Positions 1 to 7,368 of a DNA stretch of 9,720 nt are shown here, piece after piece (positions within the stretch are counted from its first letter, which is position 1; every line of letters starts with the position of its first letter). The position numbers and the translations under genes were made by a program. This DNA comes from an uncultured Acidimicrobiia bacterium (GTDB taxonomy: Bacteria; Actinomycetota; Acidimicrobiia; IMCC26256; CALEDW01). The DNA lies in NCBI GenBank assembly GCA_937949585.1, contig CALEDW010000210.1, forward strand, positions 1 to 9,720. The letters are read 5' to 3'. Under the pieces are notes generated by a model. The model did not search any database, was not told the DNA's origin, and was given only the letters and a program-made list of their open reading frames with translations.

Positions 1-206
1 CGTTCACCCGGATACACGTGCGCCAGGACCAGACCGCGGCGTGCCTCGAGGTCGCGCGCCAGGCGGATGGCCACGTCGAGGGCGTCACGCGATGCACGCG
101 AGAAGTCGACTCCCACCAGGAGGCGCTCGGGAGGCTCCGCAGTCGCCGTGTCCCTGGGTACGACCAGCACGGGACAGGAAGCGAGGCGCACGACCCGCTC
201 ACTCAC
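1..206 (-). CDS. Universal stress protein (UspA family), partial, with a truncated first domain
   Basis: UspA-family proteins are cytoplasmic nucleotide-binding or signalling proteins induced under stress. In the frame whose codons end on positions divisible by three, the translation from the GTG at 206 is a Usp-domain tail, SERVVRLASCPVLVVPRD (residues 2-19), then a linker, then the start of a new Usp domain: RLLVGVDFSRASRDALDVAI (28-47) and RGLVLAHVYPG (57-67), with the conserved GVDxSxxSxxAL-like nucleotide-site pattern. It runs off the left edge without a stop. The Usp-like frame extends upstream to about 245 as RGHARLAHVLLGS, the typical end of a Usp domain, but the first 100 or so residues of that domain are absent; the PiT-like frame occupies the space. 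GTG 206 overlaps the PiT-frame stop as GTGA, the same coupling seen at nuoM/nuoN, so it could start a single-domain protein; it may equally be the remnant of a two-domain Usp. The family call is strong, the start is not. Confidence 0.65.
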   Translation of the reverse strand, partial: MSERVVRLASCPVLVVPRDTATAEPPERLLVGVDFSRASRDALDVAIRLARDLEARRGLVLAHVYPGE

Positions 207-658
207 GCTCCCGAGCAGGACGTGGGCGAGGCGAGCATGCCCACGACGACGCCGGCCACCCCCACCGGGCGGGGGCCGGAGAAGCCGCCCCAGGTCACGG
301 CCCCGGCCCCCTCCACCGCCACGGCCGCACCGACGAGCCCGCCCACGAGCCCGAAGGCCGCACTGGTCGGCACGCCGAGGCGCGCCGCGCCGGCCACGAC
401 CCCCACCGCGGCGAGACACGCCGCGGCGTACACCACCGCGGCGCCCGTCCCGGCCACCCCCACCAGGCCGCCGAGCGTGCCGGCCACCGCGCTGCCGCCG
501 AGGATCCCGCCGAGGAGGTGGAACAGCCCCGCCACCCCCAGGGCCCGCCGCGGGGTGGTGGCCCCCGAACCGAGGAGGGCGGCGGTGGCGTTGGGGGCGT
601 CGGCAACACCGAGGTGGAACGCCAACGCCACCGCCGCCGCGAGCGCCAGCACGACCAC
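203..658 (-). pseudogene. PiT-family (phosphate permease-like) N-terminal half, truncated
   Basis: The 151-residue frame looks like the first repeat of PiT-family inorganic phosphate permeases (also related to SLC20 and CysP). Seen from the GTG at 658: a hydrophobic helix (1-16), the GVADAPNATAALLGS stretch at 17-31 matching the family's G-x-x-D-A-x-N signature, TTPRRALGVAGLFHLLGGIL (34-53), a further pair of helices, and GVPTSAAFGLVGGLVGAAV (95-113) matching the second signature (usually G-x-P-V-S-T-T-H), here without the His. After AVTWGGF and VGVAGVVVGMLASP (132-145), where relatives continue into a loop and a second, homologous half, the frame instead reads TSCSGA and stops. PiT permeases are about 330-500 residues, so more than half is missing. 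The start is uncertain (CTG 667, GTG 658 or GTG 652). It could be a decayed gene, an out-of-frame fusion with the next gene, a sequence error, or a real half-size transporter subunit; the abrupt ending in unrelated residues favours breakage. Confidence 0.6.
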
Positions 659-717
659 GGGGCCCAGGCTGCCAGATGCGGGCGGTCCCTCCGCGGCCCC
701 GACGCGGCTCCGTTCGC
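659..717 (-). other. Gap between nuoN and the PiT-like frame
   Basis: This 59-base stretch carries GGAGGGA (692-686) on the minus strand, but it lies 27 bases before the GTG at 658 and 18 bases before a CTG at 667, too far for a confident ribosome binding site. A short GC-rich self-complementary pair (CCGCG...CGCGG) is present without a T-run, so I do not call a terminator. The downstream frame may therefore be read through from the nuo operon. Confidence 0.4.
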
Positions 718-2232
718 TCAGAAGAGCAGACGGGCCCGTTCGGCGAGGTCGAGGAGCCCGCCCGGTGCGACCCCGACCCACACGGTGACGGCCACCGCGA
801 CGGCGAGCACGATCCCCGTCCCGGCATCGACCCCGACCGGCGCCGCCCCCAACGCCGGCGGGACCGGGGATCCCTCCGCCGTGCCCTCCCCGCCGTCGGC
901 CTCCGCCCCCGTGTACATCACCAGCAGGACCCGCAGGTAGTAGGCGACGCCGACCACCGCCGCCAGCACCCCGACGACGAGCAGCGCCCACGATCGGGCC
1001 TGCGCCGCGGCCTGGAACACCCCCAGCTTGGCCACGAACCCGCTGGTGGCCGGGACCCCCGCCTGGGCCAGCAGCAGCACGGTGAGCACCCCGGCCAGCA
1101 CGGGGCGGCGCCGACCGAGGCCGGCGAAGCACTCCAGGTCGAAGCGCTCCCCGCGCCGGGCGAGGGCGGCCAGCACCCCGAAGGTCCCCAGCACCATCAG
1201 CGCGTAGGTGGCGAGGTAGAAGAGGGCCGCGGCCCGGCCCCGCTGGTTGGCCGCTTCGATCCCGATGAGGATGAACCCGGCGTGCGCGACCGAGGAGTAG
1301 GCCAGGAGGCGTTTCACGTCGCGCTGGGCGAGGGCGGCCAGGTTGCCGACCACCAGGGTGAGCACGGCGAGGGCCCAGACCGCCGGTCGCCAGTCGGACC
1401 GGTAGGCGTCGAGGCCGGTGAACAGGACCCGGGCCAGCGCCGCGAAGGCAGCGGCCTTGGTGGCCGAGGCCATGAAGCCGGTCACGGGGGCGGGGGCCCC
1501 CTGGTAGGCGTCGGGGACCCAGGTGTGGAACGGCACCGCCGCCACCTTGAAGCCCAGCCCCACCAGCATGAGCATGAGGCCCGCCAGCAGCGTCCCGGAC
1601 TCGGCCAGGGTGGTGCGGGCGAGAAAGGCGGCGACGCCCGGCAGCGACGTGGAGCCGGTGGCGCCGTAGGTGAGCGCGACGCCGTAGAGGAACACCGCCG
1701 AGGCGAAGGACCCGAGCACGAAGTACTTCATCCCGCCCTCGAGGGACGCCCGCCGCCGCCGGTCGAACGCGGTGAGCAGGTACAGGGGGATGGACAGCAC
1801 CTCGAGGGCCACGAACACCACCAGCAGGTCGTTGGCGCCCGCCATGACCAGCATGCCGATGGTCGAACACAGCAGCAGGACGAGGTACTCGCCGCCGTGG
1901 GCGAGGCCGACGGTGCGCAGGTAGGACCGCGACAGCAGCACCGAGGCCGCGGCGGCGGCGAGCACGACCCCGGCGACGAACACCGCGAATCCGTCCACCG
2001 CGACCGCGCCGGCGACGGCCTGGTAGGCCCCGTCGGAGCGGACGATCCGCCACTGCACCACGACGAACCCGCCGGCGACGGCCAGCCCCACGAGCGTCAA
2101 GGCGATCACCGCGTCGTCCACCCAGGCCGACCGGCGCACCAGGGACCGCAGCATCACCGCCACGACGACGGTGACCCCCAGCGCCGCGACCGGCGCCACG
2201 GCCGGCCAGTGGATCGGGGGAACCGCCCTCAC
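718..2232 (-). CDS. nuoN: NADH-quinone oxidoreductase subunit N (NuoN), antiporter-like proton pump
   Basis: NuoN (ND2) is the antiporter-like channel nearest NuoH/J/K. The 504-residue product has about 14 membrane segments. Channel residues present include Glu144 in FVALEVLSIPLYLL, Lys169 in GGMKYFVLGSFASA, Lys229 in LGFKVAAVPFHTWVPDAYQGAP, Lys259 in SATKAAAFAAL, and Lys402 in SGFVAKLGVF. The block AQRDVKRLLAYSSVAHAGF (302-320) is the family signature. A hydrophilic Gly/Glu-rich loop (about 442-466) precedes the last helix (about 470-487). The start is taken as GTG at 2232, in a GTGA overlap with the nuoM stop; the frame is open further upstream inside nuoM, but the homology-like N-terminus (IHWPAVAPVAALGVTVVVAVML) begins right after this codon. 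No good Shine-Dalgarno sequence is seen, consistent with coupling to nuoM. It is the last nuo gene and ends 59 bases before the following reading frame. Confidence 0.96.
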   Translation of the reverse strand: MRAVPPIHWPAVAPVAALGVTVVVAVMLRSLVRRSAWVDDAVIALTLVGLAVAGGFVVVQWRIVRSDGAYQAVAGAVAVDGFAVFVAGVVLAAAAASVLLSRSYLRTVGLAHGGEYLVLLLCSTIGMLVMAGANDLLVVFVALEVLSIPLYLLTAFDRRRRASLEGGMKYFVLGSFASAVFLYGVALTYGATGSTSLPGVAAFLARTTLAESGTLLAGLMLMLVGLGFKVAAVPFHTWVPDAYQGAPAPVTGFMASATKAAAFAALARVLFTGLDAYRSDWRPAVWALAVLTLVVGNLAALAQRDVKRLLAYSSVAHAGFILIGIEAANQRGRAAALFYLATYALMVLGTFGVLAALARRGERFDLECFAGLGRRRPVLAGVLTVLLLAQAGVPATSGFVAKLGVFQAAAQARSWALLVVGVLAAVVGVAYYLRVLLVMYTGAEADGGEGTAEGSPVPPALGAAPVGVDAGTGIVLAVAVAVTVWVGVAPGGLLDLAERARLLF

Positions 2233-3809
2233 CGGCGGTCCCCGTGGCCGACGGCGGGCACCCGCCCGGCCGCGGCCGGGCGGTGGTGGGCGCGGGCCCG
2301 GTCGGCGGCGGGCGGGCGACGGCCGGTCCGTTCGGTGAGGCGCTCGATGGTGCGGGCCGCCGTCGGCTCGATGCGCTGCAGCACGGGGCGGGGGTGGACC
2401 CCGAGGAACAGGCTCAGGGCCAGCAGCGGCACGACGGTCGCGGCCTCCCGCCACGAGAGGTCGGTGAAGGAGGCGACGGGCCCCCGGGGCGGGCCGCCGA
2501 ACATGCGCCGCACCATCCACAGCATGGAGACGGCGGCGAGGATCACCCCGGCCGTGGCCGCGACGCCCCACCAGCGGTGGGCCAGGAACGCCCCCAGCAG
2601 GGAGAGGAACTCGCCGACGAAGCCCGACAGGCCGGGCAGGCCGATCCCGGCGAAGGTCGCCACGAGGAACGCGCCGGTGAGCAGCGGCGCCACCGTGGCC
2701 ACCCCGCCGAAGTCGTCGATGAGCCGGCTGTGCCGCCGCTCGTAGAGCATCCCGATCACCAGGAACAGCGACCCGGTGGTGAGCGGGTGGCTGAGCATGG
2801 TGAAGGTCGCCCCGCCGACGCCGATGACCGTGAGGGAGAACAGCCCCAGAACGACGAAGCCCATGTGCGCGACCGATGAGTAGGCGATGACCCGTTTGGC
2901 GTCGCGCTGCATCGCGGCGACCACCGACCCGTAGAGGATGCCGACCACCGCCAGCGTGAGCATGATCGGCGCTGCGTCCACCGCGGCGCCGGGGAACAGG
3001 TCGAAGCAGAACCGGAGGATCCCGTAGGTGCCCATCTTGATGATCACGCCGGCCAGGATCACCGAACCGGCAGTCGGCGCCTCGGTGTGCACGTCGGGCA
3101 GCCAGGTGTGCAGCGGCCAGATCGGCGCCTTGACCGCGAAGGCGACCATGAAGCCGGCGAACAGCCACCGGGCGGTGCCCGGTGGAGGGCCGTCCCAGGC
3201 GGCCAGGGCCCGCAGGTCGAAGGTGAGCTCGCCCACGTCGGCCCGGTGCAGGAACCCGAGGGCGAGGATGGCGGCGAGGAGGAAGGCCGATCCGGTGGCC
3301 GTGTACAGGAAGAACTTCATCGCCGCGTACCGGCGGGCCGCCGAGCCCCACCCGGCGATGAGGAACCACATCGGGACCAGCATCAACTCCCAGAACACGA
3401 AGAACGAGATGAGGTCGAGGGAGCAGAACACCCCGATGATCGTGCCCTCGAGCAGCAGGAACCAGAACGTGTAGGCCTTGGCCCGATCGGTCACCGTCTC
3501 GGAGGCCACGAGACCGAGGAGGAACAGCAAGGCGGTGACCGCCACCAGGAACACGCTGTACCCGTCGACCCCGACGATCCACGACACCCCCAGGGTCGAC
3601 GACAGGCGGTGCTCCTCGACGAACTGGAAGCCGCCGACGCCGGCCCGGAAGTCCCAGACCAGCAGGCCGGCGAGGCCGAGCGTGAGGGTGGTCGTGAGGT
3701 ACCCCACCGCCCGGGCCGCCTCGGCCCGCTGCTCCGGCACCCACAGCGTGGCGGCGGCACCGAGGAACGGGACGGCGATGAGTGCGCTCAGCACCGGGAA
3801 GTCGCTCAT
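2229..3809 (-). CDS. nuoM: NADH-quinone oxidoreductase subunit M (NuoM), antiporter-like proton pump
   Basis: NuoM (ND4) is the middle of the three antiporter-like channels in the complex I membrane arm. The 526-residue product has about 14 hydrophobic segments and all expected charged channel residues: Glu141 in FVFWELMLVPMWFLIAGWG, Lys165 in AAMKFFLYT, Lys227 in AFAVKAPIWPLHTWLPDVHTE, Lys258 in GVIIKMGTYGILRF, and Glu400 in LSGFVGEF. The block QRDAKRVIAYSSVAHMGFV (301-319) is a family signature. At the conserved His341 the next residue is Pro (SHPLTTGSLF), where many relatives have Gly or Ala. The last about 30 residues are unusually rich in Arg, His, Ala and Pro. The ATG at 3809 overlaps the nuoL stop (ATGA); only a G-rich stretch precedes it, so translation is probably coupled to nuoL. 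The stop overlaps the nuoN GTG start. Confidence 0.97.
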   Translation of the reverse strand: MSDFPVLSALIAVPFLGAAATLWVPEQRAEAARAVGYLTTTLTLGLAGLLVWDFRAGVGGFQFVEEHRLSSTLGVSWIVGVDGYSVFLVAVTALLFLLGLVASETVTDRAKAYTFWFLLLEGTIIGVFCSLDLISFFVFWELMLVPMWFLIAGWGSAARRYAAMKFFLYTATGSAFLLAAILALGFLHRADVGELTFDLRALAAWDGPPPGTARWLFAGFMVAFAVKAPIWPLHTWLPDVHTEAPTAGSVILAGVIIKMGTYGILRFCFDLFPGAAVDAAPIMLTLAVVGILYGSVVAAMQRDAKRVIAYSSVAHMGFVVLGLFSLTVIGVGGATFTMLSHPLTTGSLFLVIGMLYERRHSRLIDDFGGVATVAPLLTGAFLVATFAGIGLPGLSGFVGEFLSLLGAFLAHRWWGVAATAGVILAAVSMLWMVRRMFGGPPRGPVASFTDLSWREAATVVPLLALSLFLGVHPRPVLQRIEPTAARTIERLTERTGRRPPAADRARAHHRPAAAGRVPAVGHGDRR

Positions 3810-5809
3810 CCCGCGCCCGCCCGCAGGATCGCGTACCCGAGGAGGGCGACGGTCCCGGCGAGCACGCCCAGCGCGTAGCGACGCAGGAACCCGCTCTGCA
3901 GGGCCCGCATCGCGGCGCCGGCCCGGACCACGCCGGCCGCCACCGCACCGACGGCCCGGTCGATCCCCCCGGCGTCGACGGCCCGGTCGAGGCGCTCGGC
4001 GGCCCGCCGGGCCGGGCCGCCGACGAAGGCAGTGACCGCCTCGTCGTAGTACCAGGCGTGGCCGAAGCACCGGCCGAGCGGCCCGAGGCGCACGTCGAGG
4101 GGATCGACCGAGACCTCGGGCAGGCCCCGCCGGTACAGGCGCCAGGCCAGGGCCAGGGCGAGGGCCGCGACGGTCACCGAGACCACCGAGACGGCCGCGG
4201 CGGCCGCGAAGCTCGGGGCCGTGATCTCTTCGACGCCCTCGAAGGCCGGCTCCAGCCAGTGGGTGAGGACCTCCAGGCGCCGGAAGGGGAGGTTGAGGAG
4301 CCCGCCGACGACGGCGCCGACCCCCAGGACGAGGACCGGCAGCGTCATGACCGGTCCCGGCTCGTGCGGGTCGCCGTCGAGCGGCGGGGGGCCGGGCGGG
4401 GTGCCGTAGTCCACCGTCGGCGACACCGTCGGGTCGTGGGCGGGGGCCGGGACGCCGGCCGGCCGGCGGAACCGCTCGTTCCCGAAGAACACCAGCAGCG
4501 CCTCGCGGGTGAGGTACAGCCCGGTGGTGAACACGGCCGCCAGGCCGATGCCGAACACGAGCGGCTCACCGGCGAACAGCGCCTTGGCCAGCACCTCGTC
4601 CTTGGCCCAGAACCCCGAGAGAGGGGGAACGCCGACCAGCGCCAGCCACGAGGCCACGAAGCCGGCGGCGGTGAGCGGGAGGTACCGGCGCAGCCCGCCC
4701 ATGAGCCGCAGGTCCTGGGTGTCGCCGGTGGCGTGGATCACCGTGCCGGCCCCGAGGAACAGCGCGGCCTTGTAGAGCGCGTGCACCACGACGAAGAACA
4801 CGGCCGCGGCGTAGGCCCCCACCCCGGCGGCGAGGAACATGTAGCCGAGCTGACTGATCGTGGAGTAGGCCAGGACCCGCTTCACGTCGACCTGGACGAG
4901 CGCGGCGGTGCCGGCGAGCAGGGCGGTGAGCGCGCCGACCAGCGCCACCACGTCGCCGGCGGCGGCGTGCCGGTCGAAGAACGGGTGGGCACGGCACACC
5001 AGGTACACGCCGGCGGTCACCATCGTGGCGGCGTGGATGAGCGCCGACACCGGGGTCGGGCCCTCCATGGCGTCGGGCAGCCACAGGTGCAGCAGGATCT
5101 GCGCGCTCTTGCCCATGCAGGCCAGGAACAGCGCCAGGGCGACGGCGGTGGCCGTCTCGGCGGGCAGCTGCGCCGCACCTTCCCGCATGACCGCGTAGTC
5201 GAGGGATCCCAGCGCCCCGAAGATGAGGAACATCGCCACCAGGAACCCGGCGTCGCCGACCCGGTTGGTGACGAACGCCTTCACGCCGGCCGTCGCCGCC
5301 CGGGGACGCTCGGACCAGTGACCGATGAGCAGGTAGGAGCACAGTCCCACGCCCTCCCAGCCGACGAACGCGAGCAGGAAGTTGTCGGCGAGGACCAGCA
5401 CCAGCATCGCCGCCGCGAACAGGTTGAAGGTGGCGAAGAACCTCCCGTAGCGGGCGTCACCGTGCATGTAGCCCACGGCGTACAGGTGGATGAGCGACCC
5501 GACCCCGGTGACGAGCAGGGCCCAGGTGATCGACAGCGGGTCGACGAGGAACCCGACGCCGGACCGGAACCCGCCGATGCCGATCCAATCGTGGCCGCGC
5601 ACCAGGTGGCTGCGCTCAGGCCCCTCGAGGCCGACCAGCGCCACGAGGCAGGCGACGCTGAGCGCGAACGCGCCGGCCAGGGCGCCGGTGGCCACCCAGC
5701 CCGCGGCCGGTTCGCCGAGGCGCCGGCCGAAGCAGAAGAGCAGTGCCGCTCCCGCCAGCGGCAGGACGGGGATCAGCCAGGCCAGATCGAGCACGTCGCG
5801 CGCGTTCAT
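3806..5809 (-). CDS. nuoL: NADH-quinone oxidoreductase subunit L (NuoL), distal antiporter-like proton pump
   Basis: NuoL (ND5) is the most distal membrane-arm subunit, an antiporter-like proton channel with a long lateral helix that runs along NuoM and NuoN. The 667-residue product shows the N-terminal ND5 region (to about 120), the proton-conducting core domain, and a C-terminal extension. Key residues are in place: Glu152 in FVGWEGVGLCSYLLIGHW, Lys234 in MGKSAQILLHLWLPDAMEG, His259 in SALIHAATM, Lys347 in HALYKAALFLGAG, and Lys404 in FWAKDE. A hydrophilic Pro/Gly/Asp-rich loop spans about 447-487. The part after 510 contains a hydrophobic helix (529-552), an amphipathic stretch and a last membrane helix (about 645-662), as expected for the lateral helix and its anchor. 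The ATG at 5809 follows a 25-base spacer after nuoK; the stop overlaps the nuoM start in ATGA. Confidence 0.97.
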   Translation of the reverse strand: MNARDVLDLAWLIPVLPLAGAALLFCFGRRLGEPAAGWVATGALAGAFALSVACLVALVGLEGPERSHLVRGHDWIGIGGFRSGVGFLVDPLSITWALLVTGVGSLIHLYAVGYMHGDARYGRFFATFNLFAAAMLVLVLADNFLLAFVGWEGVGLCSYLLIGHWSERPRAATAGVKAFVTNRVGDAGFLVAMFLIFGALGSLDYAVMREGAAQLPAETATAVALALFLACMGKSAQILLHLWLPDAMEGPTPVSALIHAATMVTAGVYLVCRAHPFFDRHAAAGDVVALVGALTALLAGTAALVQVDVKRVLAYSTISQLGYMFLAAGVGAYAAAVFFVVVHALYKAALFLGAGTVIHATGDTQDLRLMGGLRRYLPLTAAGFVASWLALVGVPPLSGFWAKDEVLAKALFAGEPLVFGIGLAAVFTTGLYLTREALLVFFGNERFRRPAGVPAPAHDPTVSPTVDYGTPPGPPPLDGDPHEPGPVMTLPVLVLGVGAVVGGLLNLPFRRLEVLTHWLEPAFEGVEEITAPSFAAAAAVSVVSVTVAALALALAWRLYRRGLPEVSVDPLDVRLGPLGRCFGHAWYYDEAVTAFVGGPARRAAERLDRAVDAGGIDRAVGAVAAGVVRAGAAMRALQSGFLRRYALGVLAGTVALLGYAILRAGAG

Positions 5810-5834
5810 CGGGTCGGGATCGCCTCCGGCACGC
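5810..5834 (-). promoter_or_regulatory. nuoK-nuoL spacer with the nuoL ribosome binding site
   Basis: This 25-base spacer is the only true gap between nuo genes in the window. On the minus strand it carries GGAGG (5827-5823), a perfect anti-Shine-Dalgarno match, but 13 bases upstream of the nuoL ATG, somewhat longer than usual. No nearer in-frame start exists, so the ATG at 5809 stays the best choice. There is no inverted repeat with a T-run and no clear promoter in it. Confidence 0.55.
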
Positions 5835-6139
5835 TCAGCCCCTCAGCAGCGAGACGTCGTCGGCGGTGGCCCCCCGTCGACGCTGACGGAAGATGGCCAC
5901 CACGATGGCGAGACCGACCGCCACCTCGGCCGCGGCCACCACGAGCACGAAGAACACGGCCACCTGCCCGGTGACGTCGTCGAGGCGGCGGGCGAAGGTG
6001 ACGAAGGACAGGTTGGCCGCGTTGAGCATCAGCTCGATGCACATGAGGATCACGAGCACGTTGCGCCGCAGCAGCACCCCGGCCGCCCCGACGCTGAAGA
6101 GGAGTGCGCCGACGACGAGGTACCAGGTGTCGGTGACCC

Positions 6140-6143
<4 letters not shown>
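5835..6143 (-). CDS. nuoK: NADH-quinone oxidoreductase subunit K (NuoK)
   Basis: NuoK (ND4L) is a three-helix membrane subunit beside NuoJ and NuoN that carries buried glutamates needed for proton transfer. The product has 102 residues, the usual family length. Helices are about 6-25, 28-50 and 60-85. Both key glutamates are present: Glu37 in MCIELMLNAANL and Glu73 in VLVVAAAEVAVGLAIVVAIF. The C-terminus ends in DDVSLLRG, matching the family's LLKG-type ending. The start ATG at 6143 overlaps the nuoJ stop in ATGA and is preceded by GAGGTG (6157-6152) at 8 bases. It is the only gene here followed by a non-overlapping neighbour: 25 bases separate it from nuoL. Confidence 0.96.
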
Positions 6144-6711
<568 letters not shown>

Positions 6712-6712
<1 letters not shown>

Positions 6713-7368
6713 CAGCGCTCCTCGGCGGCCGGCGCGGGGGCCTCGGCCTCCCCGTCCCCGACGTCGTCTCCCGCGGTGCCACGGCGCCGCTGGCCCTGCT
6801 CCGGGGGGCGGTGCCCGAAGCCGAGGTCGGCCGACCAGAGCACCCGCCCCTCGTACGACGCGTCGCCCCCGGGGGAGGTGGCCCGCATCCAGGCCCCGGT
6901 GTGTGCGTCGAGGTCGTCGGACCACAGCTCCCACGGGAGGCGCCGGGCCCGGCCGTCGTCGTCGACCAGCAGTTCCTCTTTCGTGTAGATGGCATCGGCC
7001 CGGCGCGTGAAGGAGAACGCGAACAGCTTCGTCTCGGTGATCGCCTCGGTGGGGCAGGCCTCGACGCACAGGTCGCAGTGGATGCAGCGCAGGTAGTTGA
7101 TCTCGTACACGAACCCGTAGCGCTCGCCGGGGGCCACGGGGGCGTCGGGCGGGTTGTCGGCCCCCCGCACGTGGATGCAGCGGGCGGGACAGACGCCGGC
7201 GCACAGCTCGCAGCCGATGCACTTCTCCATACCGTCCGGGTAGCGCCCGAGGACGTGGCGGCCGTGCAGGCGAGGCGGTGGCGGCGAGAGCTCCCCGGGG
7301 AACCGTTCGGTGACCCGCGGCCGGAACACCTGCCGCAGCGTCACCCCGAACCCGGAGAAGCGGCCCAT
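6712..7368 (-). CDS. nuoI: NADH-quinone oxidoreductase subunit I (NuoI), 2x[4Fe-4S] ferredoxin-like subunit
   Basis: NuoI carries clusters N6a and N6b, which pass electrons toward the terminal cluster beside the quinone site. The 218-residue product has two classic 4Fe-4S motifs: C50-x2-C53-x2-C56-x3-C60-P (CIGCELCAGVCP) and C95-x2-C98-x2-C101-x3-C105-P (CIHCDLCVEACP), separated by the YGFVYEINYLR block usual for NuoI. The N-terminal stretch (1-20) resembles the amphipathic helix that lies on the membrane and is preceded by nothing like a signal peptide. The ATG at 7368 overlaps the nuoH stop by one base and is preceded by GAGGAG (7382-7377) at an 8-base spacing, which fixes the start. The last about 33 residues are a hydrophilic, low-complexity tail rich in Gly, Glu, Ala and Pro; long tails are common in actinobacterial NuoI. 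The stop overlaps the nuoJ ATG (TGATG). Confidence 0.97.

Noticed and set aside
680..717. Possible terminator after nuoN
   Set aside because: Only a five-base GC-rich pairing is visible and there is no T-run, so a factor-independent terminator cannot be supported.
67..2745. An 892-codon open frame on the plus strand, opposite nuoN and nuoM
   Set aside because: The translation is low-complexity (Arg, Pro, Gly, His, Glu) with no domain signature, and it lies antisense to genes with clear family motifs. Long antisense frames are expected when third codon positions are nearly all G or C.
718..3948. Upstream extension of the nuoN frame through nuoM into nuoL
   Set aside because: The frame is merely open in GC-rich DNA. 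Family similarity starts at the GTG at 2232; the upstream part is Arg/Gly/Pro-rich and overlaps nuoM in another frame.
3782..5974. A 730-codon open frame on the plus strand, opposite nuoL
   Set aside because: The same antisense effect: Glu/Gln/Arg/His-rich composition mirroring hydrophobic membrane-helix codons read on the other strand, no recognisable fold, no ribosome binding site.
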